64,000 nt of DNA from positions 1 to 64,000 of the forward strand of contig JAALGY010000019.1 in assembly GCA_032358165.1 (NCBI GenBank), written 5' to 3'. Shown piece by piece: positions 21,010-32,757 of this stretch; the stretch's first letter is position 1; the number at the start of each line of letters is the position of its first letter. The notes under the pieces are model-generated. The model saw nothing but the letters and a program-made list of their open reading frames with translations. It was not told where the DNA came from and made no database searches. This DNA is from Diplosphaera chodatii. Its lineage: Eukaryota; Chlorophyta; Trebouxiophyceae; Prasiolales; Stichococcaceae. Made by a program: the position numbers and the translations under genes.

Positions 21010-23055
21010 TACACCCTCACACCTCACCTGCCAGCACCCGCCGTCATCTCCACCTTCACTTTCGGTCCCATCCTAGACTCCCACCGCCACTCACCTTCAC
21101 CTACACCCTCACACCTCACCTGCCAGCACCCGCCGTCGCCATCACCTTCACTTTCGGTCCCATCCTGGACTCCCACCGCCACTCACCTTCACCTACACCC
21201 TCACACCTCACCTGCCAGCACCCGCCGTCGCCATCACCTTCACTTTCGGTCCCATCCTGGACTCCCACCGCCGCTCACCTTCACCTACACCCTCACACCT
21301 CACCTGCCAGCGCCCGCCATCGCCTTCACCTTCACTTTCGGTCCCATCCTGGACTCCCACCGCCGCTCACCTTCACCTACACCCTCACACCTCACCTGCC
21401 AGCGCCCGCCATCGCCATCACCTTCACTTTCGGTCCCATCCCGGACTCCCACGCCCGCTCACCTCACCTACACCCTCACACCTCACCTGCCAACACCCGC
21501 CGTCGCCATCACCTTCACTTTCGGTCCCGTACCGGACTCCCACCGCCGCTCACCTTCGCCTACACCCCCACACCTCACCTGCCAGCACCCGCCGTCGCCA
21601 TCACCTTCACTTTCGGTCCCATCCTGGACTCCCACCGCCGCTCACCTTCACCTACCACCCCACACCTCACCTGCCAGCACCCGCCGTCGCCTTCACCTTC
21701 ACTTTCGGTCCCATCCTGGACTCCCACCGCCGCTCACCTTCGCCTACACCCTCACACCTCACCTGCCAGCGCCCGCCATCGCCATCACCTTTACTTTCGG
21801 TCCCATCCTGGACTCCCACCGCCGCTCACCGTCACCTGCACCCTCACACCTCGCCTGCCAGCACCCGCCGTCGCCATCACCTTCAGTTTCGGTCCCATCC
21901 TGGACTCCCACCGCCGCTCACCTTCGCCTGCACCCTCACACCTCACCCGCCAGCACCCCCCGTCACCATCCCCTTCACTTTCGGTCCCGTCCTGGACTCC
22001 CACCGCCGCTCACCGTCACCTACACCCTCACACCTCACCTGCCAGCACCCGCCGTCGCCTTCACCTTCACTTTCACCCCATTTTGGACTCCCACCGCCGC
22101 TCACCGTCTTCTACACCCTCACACCTCACCTGCCAGCACCCGCCGTCGCCTTCGCCTTCACTTTCAGTCCCATCCTGGACTCCCACCGCCGCTCACCTTC
22201 ACCTACACCCTCACACCTCACCTGCCAGCACCCGCCGTCGCCTTCACCTTCACCTCCGGTTCCATCCTGGACTCCCACCGCCGCTCACCGTCACCTACAC
22301 CCTCACACCTCACCTGCCAGCACCCGCCGTCGCCATCGCCTTCACCTTCGGTCCCCTCCTGGACTCCCACCGCCACTCACCTTCCCCTACACCCTCACAC
22401 CTCACCTGCCAGCACCCGCCGTCGCCTTCACCTTCACTGTCAGTCCCATCCCGGACTCCCACCGCCGCTCACCTTCACCTTCCACCCCACACCTCACCTG
22501 CCAGCACCCGCCGTCGCCTTCACCTTCACTTTCAGTCCCGTCCCGGACTCCCACCGCCGCTCACCTTCACCTACACCTTCACACCTCACCTGCCAGCACC
22601 CGCCGTCGCCATCACCGTCACTTTCGGTCCCATCCTGGACTCCCACCGCCGCTCACCGTCACCTGCACCCTCACACCTCGCCTGCCAGCACCCGCCGTCG
22701 CCATCACCTTCACTTTCGGTCCCATCCTGGACTCCCACCGCCGCTCACCTTCGCCTGCACCCTCACACCTCACCTGCCAGCACCCCCCGTCGCCATCACC
22801 TTCACTTTCGGTCCCATCCTGGACTCCCACCGCCGCTCACCGTCACCTGCACCCTCACACCTCGCCTGCCAGCACCCGCCGTCGCCATCACCTTCACTTT
22901 CGGTCCCATCCTGGACTCCCACCGCCGCTCACCTTCGCCTGCACCCTCACACCTCACCTGCCAGCACCCCCCGTCGCCATCACCTTCACTTTCGGTCCCA
23001 TCCTGGACTCCCACCGCCGCTCACCTTCGCCTACACCCTCACACCTCACCTGCCC
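21010..23055 (+). repeat. 92-bp minisatellite, LINE-A unit C
   Basis: About 22 units, the same as in unit B, without an insertion. Confidence 0.93.
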
Positions 23056-23082
23056 AGTCAGCACTGGGCCGAGATCAAGAAC

Positions 23083-25602
23083 ATTGACATTGACATTGAC
23101 ATTGATTACATACTGGTGGTGGGCCATTTTGGCCTAGCCACAGGCTCTGGCGGAAAAACCCAGAGCAACATGCACAACGAGTCGTGTACGAAACCGTTCA
23201 CTCCCCGCTGACAGAATGGTTCCACTCAATCCCGGTTGGATGCACACCCCTCCAACTCTGCACATTGATCATGACAACCCCGCAAAAAGGCTGCCAGTTG
23301 CCCGGCATCCTGCTGCATAAAGTCCGCCACTGATGTGATGTTGCTGTCCTCAAACAGCTCCGAATGCTGCACCCTCTGATCTACTAGGGCTGGACACCCC
23401 CAGACCATATGCGCCTCATCATCCACCACGCCGCAGTTACACCGCTGACACAGCCGCTCTGCCCGCGGCAGCCGCTGCCACCTCCCTGTTTCCACCCCCA
23501 GCATGTGACTGCCCATGCGAAACTGTGCTAACCGCCGACGACCGGTCTTGGAGGCGACTGCCTGCAAGTAGCCGGCCATCTGGTAGTTGTCACTGTTCAC
23601 AGGGCCCCTGACTCCCAGCCACTCACGCACTTTGCGCAAGTCGCTGCCATTCACAGCATCGAAGGTGCGGCGCTGCAGGTGTGCAGTGACAACAGATGTG
23701 TCAATGCGCTGCGGCACGCCGTCAACGATGGGTGACATGAAGTGCAGGAACGAACACACCTGGGCAGCCCAGCATGCTGAGCTGCTGGTGCTGCGCCCCG
23801 GCCGTGTGGCCAGAGCACAGTTCTCCAGGAATGCCTGCTTGGTGAGGCGGGTGTCCGGGATTGCGACCAGCCGGTTCCAGAACCGGCAGATGGCCAGCGT
23901 TGCCGTGTGCGCCACTGGGAACCGCCCAAGCTCCCCCAACACCGCCACGTTGGGAGTGCCTGTGCGCACGCCAAGAACAGACCGAAGGAACTTCCGATGG
24001 ACAAGCTCACAAGTATCCATGCCAGTACCACATAACGCCCCAGGTCCCCATGTTTCGACACCATATAGCATAACAGGACGTACTAGTGCATCAAACAAAT
24101 GCAGCTGCAATGCTGGGTCATGCAGGCTCAGGTCGTGGCAACGATGCTGCAATGCAAGTGCGGCGCGCTGGGCGGAGGCCGCTCTGCCGATGCTAGCGGC
24201 AGCAAAAGAACTACGAGTAGAGATATCAACCCCCAGATAGGTAAACGAGTCCAGCACTTCGATGGGAGCATGCATGTAGGTGAGAACCGGTGGTGCAGCA
24301 GCCTGGGCTGCATACACCACGACCTTTGTCTTCTTCACGTTGACGGTGAGGCGCCAGCGCTTGCAGTACGACTCCAGCAGGTCGAGCTGCGCCTGCAGGC
24401 CGCGTACGGACGTGGACACCAGGTCCAGGTCATCTGCATAGAAGAGGGCAGGTGCCTGCACACCACACAGGGTGGGCAGGTCCAGGTCCCCGCCGGCGGC
24501 CTCCAGTTCCGCTTGGAAATCGTCAATGTAGATCCCGAAAAGGGTTGGAGATAGTGGACATCCCTGCTTAACGCCCAAAGTGCTCTGGAATGTATCGGAC
24601 ATTCCCCCCTCAAACTGCAATGCCATTGGCACATCAGCATACAGTGCCTGAACCCCCCTCAGAAACTCCCCATGCACCCCAATCCGCTGCAGCTTCTCCC
24701 AAAGCAAATCACGAGGTACAGTATCGTATGCCTTCTTGAAATCGACAAAGCAAGAGTACAGAGGCTGCTTATCTGCCTTGGCCTTCTCGATGAGGGTGCG
24801 AACGACGAAGGTTTGATCGGTGGTGCGGTGGTCCTTGCGGAAGCCCGCCTGTCCGCGTGCGCGCAGCTGGTGCTGCTCGGTCCACCTCATAAGCTTTTCG
24901 TTAAGCATGCAAGCATATAGTTTTGCCAGCAGAGACCCAACAGCAATGCCACGGTAATTACCCGGATCAGATGTGTCGCCCCCCTTATGAATTGGCGTGA
25001 TGCCGCACAATGCCCAGCTCCTTGGCAACGCTGCAACTCGTTGACACGAGTTAAAAATACATGCAAGACAGGGTGCAAGCTGCGCCGCTGCAACAGATAA
25101 AGCATCCAATTTGAGCAATCCCACCGTCGCTTTGCCTCCGCGCAGGGCTCCTATAGCCTCTTGCACGGCGCCGGCTGTGAAGGGCGAGTTGAGCTCGCTC
25201 CCGTCGGCAAAAGGTGGCGCAGCCCCACTACCCGAGGTACCTGCAGTGCTTGATGGAAGTGTGGGGGCATCCAGTAGTTTACGGAAGGACTCGAGCATCA
25301 CATCATCTGCTATGGGACAGGACCGCTTCTTAGCAGGTTTGAACTTCTGCCAGAACTTCTTGGAGTCGGTAGAGCGAGCCATTTCAGTGAGAGAAAGAGC
25401 CTGACTGCGGGTCCACTGGCGCTGTGTGCGGCGTAGCAGGTGCTGGTACTGCTGGCGCAGTGCGCGAGCAGCAGCTGACTGCGGGTCGCGACGCGCGGCT
25501 TGCCGCGCTGCGCGGCGCCCGCGGGCCAGTTCAGCGTCCCACCAGCGGGGCACAGCGTTGCGGTCACGCCCCCGCCCCTTGGCGGCCGGCGCTGTTGCAG
25601 CC
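23083..25602 (-). mobile_element. LINE-B, 5'-truncated 2.5-kb insertion
   Basis: The antisense LINE-B starts (at its 3' end) with ATTGAC repeats at 23083 and is truncated at its 5' end at 25602, within the linker between endonuclease and reverse transcriptase. The host LINE-A reads 'atcaagaac' before it and 'aagagcaagagcaag' after it, which join cleanly in other copies, so no clear target duplication is present. Confidence 0.92.
23226..25602 (-). CDS. LINE-B ORF2, reverse transcriptase and C-terminus (5'-truncated)
   Basis: An uninterrupted antisense frame with no internal stop. It begins in the linker before the reverse transcriptase (RNAVPRWWDAELARG), has motif A FVDFKKAYD, motif B GVKQGCPLSP and motif C FYADD (about 24431-24445), then an L1-type post-RT region and a zf-RVT-like C-x2-C...H-x4-C motif near 23430-23470. 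The stop is at 23226. The endonuclease is missing, so it is non-autonomous. The frame runs on upstream into antisense LINE-A sequence, which I regard as chance. Confidence 0.88.
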
Positions 25603-26286
25603 AAGAGCAAGAGCAAGACCAAGACCTTAGTAGCATGACAACACCTAGCAGCGGCCACCCGCGGAGCCCGCGCGGATGGGAGCACCTGCCTCAGAAGACC
25701 CTGGTGCCCGGTGTTGTGCATATCGGACAGCTTGCGGCGTCAGCCGCCAGCCCTCTGTTGTTTGCCAGCGCCAGCCCTCAGTCCCTTTGGGTTTGGTTGC
25801 TTTCACCAGCATGCAGGGCGCCTCGCGGCGTGTCCGGTCCCAGCGGGCCCAGAGCTCGGCGTACTTGTACGCAACCGGTCCCTGCATGTCTGCGCGGGGT
25901 TTTCTGGGTTTACCCGCGGGTGCCGTGGCACGTGGACAGACAGACGTTTTGACATTTCTAGAGTGATAGACCCGCAGCGGTGCGACTTCGCCGCGAGTGC
26001 GTGGCATTGCTGCCGCCGCCGCTAGGTCCCCGCACTTGTACGACCATTAGGTAGCCTTCATCATCGGGACTATTGCCTTGCGCTGGTCTCATGGGCCCTG
26101 CATTCCCTTGTGGTTTCAGTGTCCTCCATCGACATATTTCGAACATGACGTTTTGATGACATACTCAGCCGCCCTCACGTTCACACGTGAGAAGCCGCAT
26201 TGTGCCGCAGAGCCTTGTTCTTGAGCTTGGTTCTGGTCTGGACGCCCTTTGTAAAAAACAAACAAACAAACAAACAAACAAACAAC
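25603..26286 (+). other. LINE-A 3' terminal block and tail, unit C
   Basis: This is the continuation of unit C after the LINE-B insert, from 'aagagcaagagcaag' to the CAAA tail. Confidence 0.88.
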
Positions 26287-26707
26287 GATGGGTGACATGA
26301 AGTGCAGGAACGAGCACACCTGGGCAGCCCAGCATGCTGAGCTGGTCTTGCTGCGCCCCGGCCGGGTGGCCAGAGCACAGTTCTCCAGGAATGCCTGCTT
26401 GGTGAGGCGTGTGTCCGGCATCGCGACCAGCCGATTCCAGAACCGGCAGATGGCCAGCGTTGCCGTGTGTGCCACCGGGAATCGCCCAAGCTCCCCCAAC
26501 ACCGCCACGTTGGGAGTGCCTGTGCGCACACCAAGAACAGACCGAAGAAACTTCCGATGGACAAGCTCACAACTGTCCATGCCACTACCGCACAGCGCCC
26601 CAGGACCCCATGTTTCGACACCATAAAGCATAACAGGACGTACTAGTGCATCGAACAAGTGCAGCTGCAGTGCTGGGTCATGCAAGCTTAGGTACATCGC
26701 CACAACG
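26287..26707 (-). mobile_element. LINE-B antisense fragment, third copy
   Basis: This has the same limits and the same right-hand junction as 10519-10939. Here it adjoins LINE-A copy D, which I take to be the original arrangement before tandem duplication. Confidence 0.87.
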
Positions 26708-27567
26708 CCATCGCTCCCGCCACGCCTGCGCGACGGCGTCGCGGCTGCTCACCGCATCGGGATTGGGCGCAAGCTGGACCCTGAGCAGCAGCATACGCAC
26801 CGCCTCATCATGCGAGATCGCCTGTTCTTCAGCCAGCATGCCATCGCTGACCCTATTGCCCACGACGCCGACCTCATCGGAGCTGCATCCCTTGGCCTCT
26901 GGTCCCTTGACGACTCGCGGGCAGCCATCGAGGGCGACCCCCAGTTCGCTGCCGTCGCACGCGGGGACCTTGCCGTCATCCGTGCCTCCCTTGATGCCAC
27001 CATGCGGCTAGCGCTCGAGGCGAACACCAACCAGGCGCACATGGCAGCCCTTCCCGTCGCCCCACTGCCGCCTCGGCAGTCGACTCGCAGCGTTCCGCTG
27101 CCGGTGCCACCAGCCGCACCCCATACACCTCGCCAGCCAGGCACACACCCTCCGGACCCTCCACCGCCAACGCCGCCCACGACGACCAGCCCACGTGGAG
27201 CTTGCACCCGCCGCAGACGCCTCAGCCGCAGCACCCTTGGCGAGCACCCCACTGCCGCCGCCACCTCGCCCGCCCGATCCTCCACTGACCCTTGCAACCC
27301 GGCCCACTCCGCCAACCACACAGCTCACTGGTCACCGACGACGAGCTGCCCGCCCCCCTACCACCAGCCCCCCACCACAACGCCGCCGCCTCCCCTCCCT
27401 TCTGCCTGATTGCGTCGTCCACGACCACGCCACATTGCCAGCCTGCCGTCGCCCCACCAACTCCTGGCTGTACATGCCTCTCATCCTCGACGCCGTCCAC
27501 ATGCCACTCGCCGCCCGCCCTGACGCCCACGCCTTCCCCCGCCCGCCAGCCTTCGTTCAGCATGTGC

Positions 27568-27844
27568 CATTGATTACATACTGGTGGTGGGCCATTTTGG
27601 CCTAGCCACAGGCTCTGGCGGAATAACCCAGAGCAACATGCACAACGAGTCGTGTCCGAAACCGTTCACTCCCCGCTGACAGAATGGGTCCACTCAATCC
27701 CGGTTGGATGTACACCCCTCCAACTCTGCACAATGATCATGACAAACCCGCAAAAAGGCTGCCAGTTGCCCGGCATCCTGCTGCATAAAGTCCGCCACTG
27801 AGGTGATGTCGCTGTCCTGAAACAGCTCACAATGCTGCACCCTC
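27568..27844 (-). mobile_element. LINE-B 3' end, 277 bp, with CATGTGC target duplication
   Basis: An antisense, strongly 5'-truncated LINE-B containing the ORF2 C-terminus, 3' UTR and a minimal tail. CATGTGC flanks it at 27561-27567 and 27845-27851. Confidence 0.92.
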
Positions 27845-28287
27845 CATGTGCAGGCACTCAGAGGAGTGTTCGCACGACGACCTGTCCCCATTACACTCGC
27901 CATCATCCGACACACGTACCACCTCGACGCCCACGCCCACATCGCCGCCCACCACCAGGAACACCTCCTCGGCCCGGACGCACCACTTGGGCAGCGCATC
28001 GCCATGTACAGCCTGCAGCTGGTCAGAGACGCACTGGCATCCCAGGCGGCTGGCATGCCCGGCCCTCCGCCACCAGTCATCACAGCCGGTCACTCAACGA
28101 CCTCCACCAGCGCAGCCAGCACTGCAATCACCACCGCCGCTGTCACCCGCAGCCGACGTCGCAACCGCAGTCCGCCTCGTACACACGCCTCCCCACTAAG
28201 CCAAGTGCTTCCGCCACCCCCACCTCTGCCGCCACCCCCGCCTCTGCCGCCTACCCCACTTCAGCAGCCGGAAGTCACGCCCTCCAC

Positions 28288-29159
28288 AGGCACTCCCAAC
28301 GTGGCGGTGTTGGGGGAGCTTGGGCGATTCCCGGTGGCACACACGGCAACGCTGGCCATCTGCCGGTTCTGGAATCGGCTGGTCGCGATGCCGGACACAC
28401 GCCTCACCAAGCAGGCATTCCTGGAGAACTGTGCTCTGGCCACCCGGCCAGGGCGCAGCAAGACCAGCTCAGCATGCTGGGCTGCCCAGGTGTGCTCGTT
28501 CCTGCACTTCATGTCACCCATCGTTGACGGCGTGCCGCAGCGCATTGACACTTCGGTTGTCAGTGCACACCTGCAGCGCCGCACATTCGATGCTGTGAAT
28601 GGCAGCGACTTGCGCAAAGTGCGTGAGTGGCTGGGAGTCAGGGGCCCTGTCAACGGTGACAACTACCAGCTGGCCGGCTACTTGCAGGCAGTCGCCTCCA
28701 AGACCGGTCGTCGGCGGTTAGCACAGTTTCGGATGGGCAGTCACATGCTGGGGGTGGAGACAGGGAGGTGGCAGCGTCTGCCGCGGGCAGAGCGGCTGTG
28801 TCAGCGGTGTAGCTACGGCGTGGTGGATGATGAGGCGCACATGGTCTGGGGGTGTCCAGCTCTAGTAGATCAGAGGGTGCAGCATTGTGAGCTGTTTCAG
28901 GACAGCGACATCACCTCAGTGGCGGACTTTATGCAGCAGGATGCCGGGCAACTGGCAGCCTTTTTGCGGGTTTGTCATGATCATTGTGCAGAGTTGGAGG
29001 GGTGTACATCCAGCCGGGATTGAGTGGAACCATTCTGTCAGCGGGGAGTGAACGGTTTCGGCCACGACTCGTGTGCATGTTGCTCTGGGTTATTCCGCCA
29101 GAGCCTGTGGCTAGGCCAAATTGGCCCACCACCAGTATGTAATCAATGTCAATGTCAAT
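28288..29159 (+). mobile_element. LINE-B 3' portion, 872 bp, with GCCCTCCAC target duplication
   Basis: A sense, 5'-truncated LINE-B running from the post-RT region (TPNVAVLGELGRF) through the zinc motif, stop, 3' UTR and three TCAATG units. Flanked by GCCCTCCAC at 28279-28287 and 29160-29168. It is in frame with upstream LINE-A ORF2, giving a fused open frame ending at 29023. Confidence 0.93.
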
Positions 29160-30750
29160 GCCCTCCACCACAGCCTTGGCCCTTGCCCCACACCATGCGC
29201 CACGGCCACCACAACCCCCAGCGTGGGAAGTGTGCCATCGTGCGGCTGGTGTCTGGCTCCCGCCATACCACCCGCCGCTCCCGCACCCGTGTGATGCGCC
29301 AAGCACAGGGCCTCCTCCGTCTGTCGACGTCTCGGAGCAGTGGGAGGTTGACTCTGCCCACCGCTTTGTGCGCCGCCAAGGCGATGGTCGACTCTACCGC
29401 GTGCGCCTCGACCACAGCCTCGCTGCTCATGACGACGCTACCTCACTCCTCGACGCCCAGCCCCCCTGGAGACCCTGCCATCTCGTCATGTGGTCACCTC
29501 CCACACGCTGCACCATCGCTGACACGGCGCCATCGGCCGACGGGAACGATAACGACGTGCCCGCTCACAAGAAGATGGATCGCCCCTACTTCCTTGCCGA
29601 GCTCGCCGATCTCACCATCGTCCCCGACATCTACGGCTACGGCGAAGAAGACCGCAACCTCATGGAGTACGAGGTCTCCCTTGGAACGGCGCACCTCCTG
29701 GAGTCGGAGCTTCTCCAGCAAGGCCGCATCACCTTGGCCACCACGCAGCCCACAGCAATCCCTCGCTGGTTCGCCCCAGGCTACGCCCGCGTTGAGGCCG
29801 CCGAGCATGCCGTCATCACCGAGGCCCAGCAGCACCGCACGGCTCAGCGGGACTACATCGACCACCCAGCCTGGGTTACACGCACCTCCCCGCAGGCACC
29901 ACTGGCGATAACAGCAGCTGCTGCACCCCACTCCACTTCTCCGACGCCCACTCAGCCGACACAGCCGGACTCCCCACCCCCTGCCGACCAGCCCACAACT
30001 AGTTCCCCACGCCCTGACTCGCCCTCGCCAACAGCAGCTCCACACCGTCTCCCATGCTTCATCGCCATCACAGGGCCCCAACCAAGCGTGCACGCTATGG
30101 CGACACGGGCCCGCGACCCACAGCAGCGGCCCCAAGCACACGCTCGCCGGCCCCACCAACAACGCCATCCTCCTCAAGACAACACCACCCCTGCCGTCGC
30201 CTCCAAGTACCGCCGCTGCTGGGAACAGCTCTGCGGCACCAACATCCGCAAGGCCGATGTCGCCGTCGCCTGGCGAGCCCTTCACTGCCAACTTCGCACA
30301 CCATCCTTCCTCACCTACTGCCGCTATAAGCACGCCGCTGTCGACATGTCAGGTGACACCCCCATGCAGAGGGCCTGCTGCCGCTGGCCGGCTTGCCGTA
30401 CCCCGCTCGTCAACAACCCCGCCACCCTGCAGCCCACCACCGTCGCCAACACCACCCACGTCCTCCTCCACTGCCCGCTCACACGCCCTGCCCTCCAGTG
30501 GCTCTGCGACTTGTGGGCTGCCATCGACGGCGGCCACACACCCCCAACCACTCCTGACGTCATCATCGCCGGCGACCCCACTGCCTGGCACCCTGGCCGC
30601 CTGGACCTTGAGCTGTGGACCCGGCTTCGGGTCACCTACCTACAGAAGGCCTGGGACGCCCACTGTGCTGTCCACCATGGTGGCCCCACACCCTCATCTA
30701 CGTCTATCGCCGCCGCCACCCTCCACTCCGCCGTGCAGTCGATGCGCACC

Positions 30751-30981
30751 CTTACCGCTATCCATTCATTGGACACCGTTCAGGGACCGGGTTCGATCCC
30801 TGGCGGTGGCGGAAGTTTCGGGTCTAGTTCCGTGTGGGACCAACCCACCCCACCCTATGCAAGTGGTTGCTTCGGCAATCTGCCCTCCATGGTTTGTGTA
30901 TATAAGTCGTTGAAAAACGCAATACACAAACAGCCTTCCGGTCAAAGGTCCTTTTCCATCGCTATTTGCACTTCCCTTACC
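30751..30981 (+). mobile_element. SINE copy with GCACC target duplication
   Basis: A sense SINE in ORF2 of copy D, flanked by GCACC at 30746-30750 and 30982-30986. It begins with 'cttaccgctatccattcatt' and ends with 'cttccctta', so its two ends carry matching sequence. Confidence 0.93.
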
Positions 30982-31368
30982 GCACCGAGTTCACTGCCGC
31001 CTACACGTCCCCCACGGAGCTAGCACAGCAGTGCGACGCGCACATGACTGGAGCTCAGCGAGGCCAACAGATTGACGACGACAACAACCCCATGACCGAC
31101 TTCAAAAGGATCTGGGTCGCGAGCGGCCTCTGCAGCATGAACGGCCGAGACCTTGTCGTCCGCTGGACGGCCTCTCACCCAGTGCCGCTGCCAGCAATAC
31201 GTCCACAGCCACAGCCACACTCACATCCACAGCCTCAGCGCCAACCTCAGCCCCAGCCTGAGTCCCGCCCTGGACCCCCGCCGCAAACATCGCAGCAACC
31301 ACCCCCAACGGCTGCCTCCCCACCGCGCCTCCAACTCATCTGAAGCACTGTCTCGCACGACTACGGTA

Positions 31369-32757
31369 TTCGCCTTCACCTTCACTTTCGGTCCCATCCT
31401 GGACTCCCACCACCACTCACCTTCACCTACACCCTCACACCTCACCTGCCAGCACCCGCCGTCGCTATCACCTCCACTTTCGGTCCCATCGCTATTTGCA
31501 CTTCCCTTACCGCTATCCATTCATTGGACACCGTTCAGGGACCGGGTTCGATCCCTGGCGGTGGCGGAAGTTTCGGGTCTAGTTCCGTGTGGGACCAACC
31601 CACCCCACCCTATGCAAGTGGTTGCTTCGGCAATCTGCCCTCCATGGTTTGTGTATATAAGTCGTTGAAAAACGCAATACACAAACAGCCTTCCGGTCAA
31701 AGGTCCTTTTCCATCGCTATTTGCACTTCCCTTACCGCTATCCATTCCATTCCATCCTGGACTCCCACCGCCACTCGCCTTCACCTACACCCTCACACCT
31801 CACCTGCCAGCACCCGCCGTCGCCTTCACCTTCACATTCGGTCCCATCCTGGACTCCAACCGCCGCTCACCTTCGCCTACACCCTCACACTCACCTGCCA
31901 GCACCCGCCGTCGCTATCACCTTCACTCTCGGTCCCATCCTGGACTCCCACCGCCACACGCCTTCGCCTACACCCTCACACCTCACCTGCCAGCACCCGC
32001 CGTCGCCTTAACCTTCACTTTCGGTCCCATCCTGGACTCCCACCGCCGCTCACCTTCACCTACACCCTCACACCTCATCTGCCAGCACCCGCCGTCGCTA
32101 TCACCTTCGCTTTCGGTCCCATCCTGGACTCCCACCGCCACTCGCCTTCGCCTACACCCTCACACCTCACCTGCCAGCACCCGCCGTCGCCTTCACCTCC
32201 ACTTTCGGTCCCATCCTGGACTCCCACCGCCGCTCACCTTCACCTACACCCTCACACCTCACCTGCCAGCGCCCGCCGTCGCTATCACCTTCACTTTCGG
32301 TCCCATCCTGGACTCCCACCGCCGCTCACCCTCACCTACACCCTCAAACCTCACCTGCCAGCGCCCGCCATCGCCTTCACCTTCACTTTCGGTCCCATCC
32401 TGGACTCCCACCACCACTCACCCTCACCTGCACCCTCACACCTCACCTGCCAGCACCCGCCGTCGCCTTCACCTTCACTTTCGGTCCCATCCTGGACTCC
32501 AACCGCCGCTCACCTTCGCCTACACCCTCACACTCACCTGCCAGCACCCGCCGTCGCCTTCACCTTCACTTTCGGTCCCATCTTGGACTCTCACCGCCGC
32601 TCACCTTCGCCTACACCCTCACACCTCACCTGCCAGCACTCGCCGTCGCCTTCACCTTCACTTTCGGTCCCATCCTGGACTCCCACCGCCGCTCACCGTC
32701 ACCTACACCCTCACACCTCATCTGCCGGCACCCGCCGTCGCCTTCACCTCGCCTTCA
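31369..32757 (+). repeat. 92-bp minisatellite, copy D (about 12 units)
   Basis: The array begins right after 'gactacggt', without the usual spacer, and is interrupted by a SINE. Its units are more varied than in copies 1, B, C and F, fitting an older copy. Confidence 0.9.
31491..31751 (+). mobile_element. SINE copy with extended 5' end, CCATC target duplication
   Basis: Flanked by CCATC at 31486-31490 and 31752-31756. The 5' end starts with 'gctatttgcacttccctta', a sequence that is also the element's own 3' end. Confidence 0.88.

Larger units (their letters stand above)
17717..26286 (+). mobile_element. LINE-A unit C (3' portion), split by a LINE-B insertion
   Basis: This is the third head-to-tail LINE-A unit, starting at the same ORF2 codon as unit B and carrying the same D-type variants at its start. 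It is continuous from 17717 to 23082 and resumes at 25603. The 2520-bp gap is an antisense LINE-B. It ends in the (CAAA)n tail at about 26254-26286. Confidence 0.88.
26708..31343 (+). pseudogene. LINE-A ORF2 C-terminal part, copy D, multiply interrupted
   Basis: The pieces 26708-27567, 27845-28287, 29160-30750 and 30982-31343 together cover the Pro-rich tail and zf-RVT-like region up to the usual stop. A frameshift near 27196 ('cacgtggagcttg' for 'cacgtgagcttg') and three insertions destroy the frame. One insertion makes an open chimera with LINE-B at 27848-29023. Confidence 0.87.
26708..32757 (+). mobile_element. LINE-A copy D, older and heavily interrupted
   Basis: LINE-A from ORF2 codon ~1037 into the minisatellite. 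It differs from copy 1 at many sites (for example the altered region near 27196-27290). It carries an antisense LINE-B end, a sense LINE-B end and two SINEs. No LINE-A terminal block follows on this strand, because a LINE-B begins at 32758. Confidence 0.88.
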
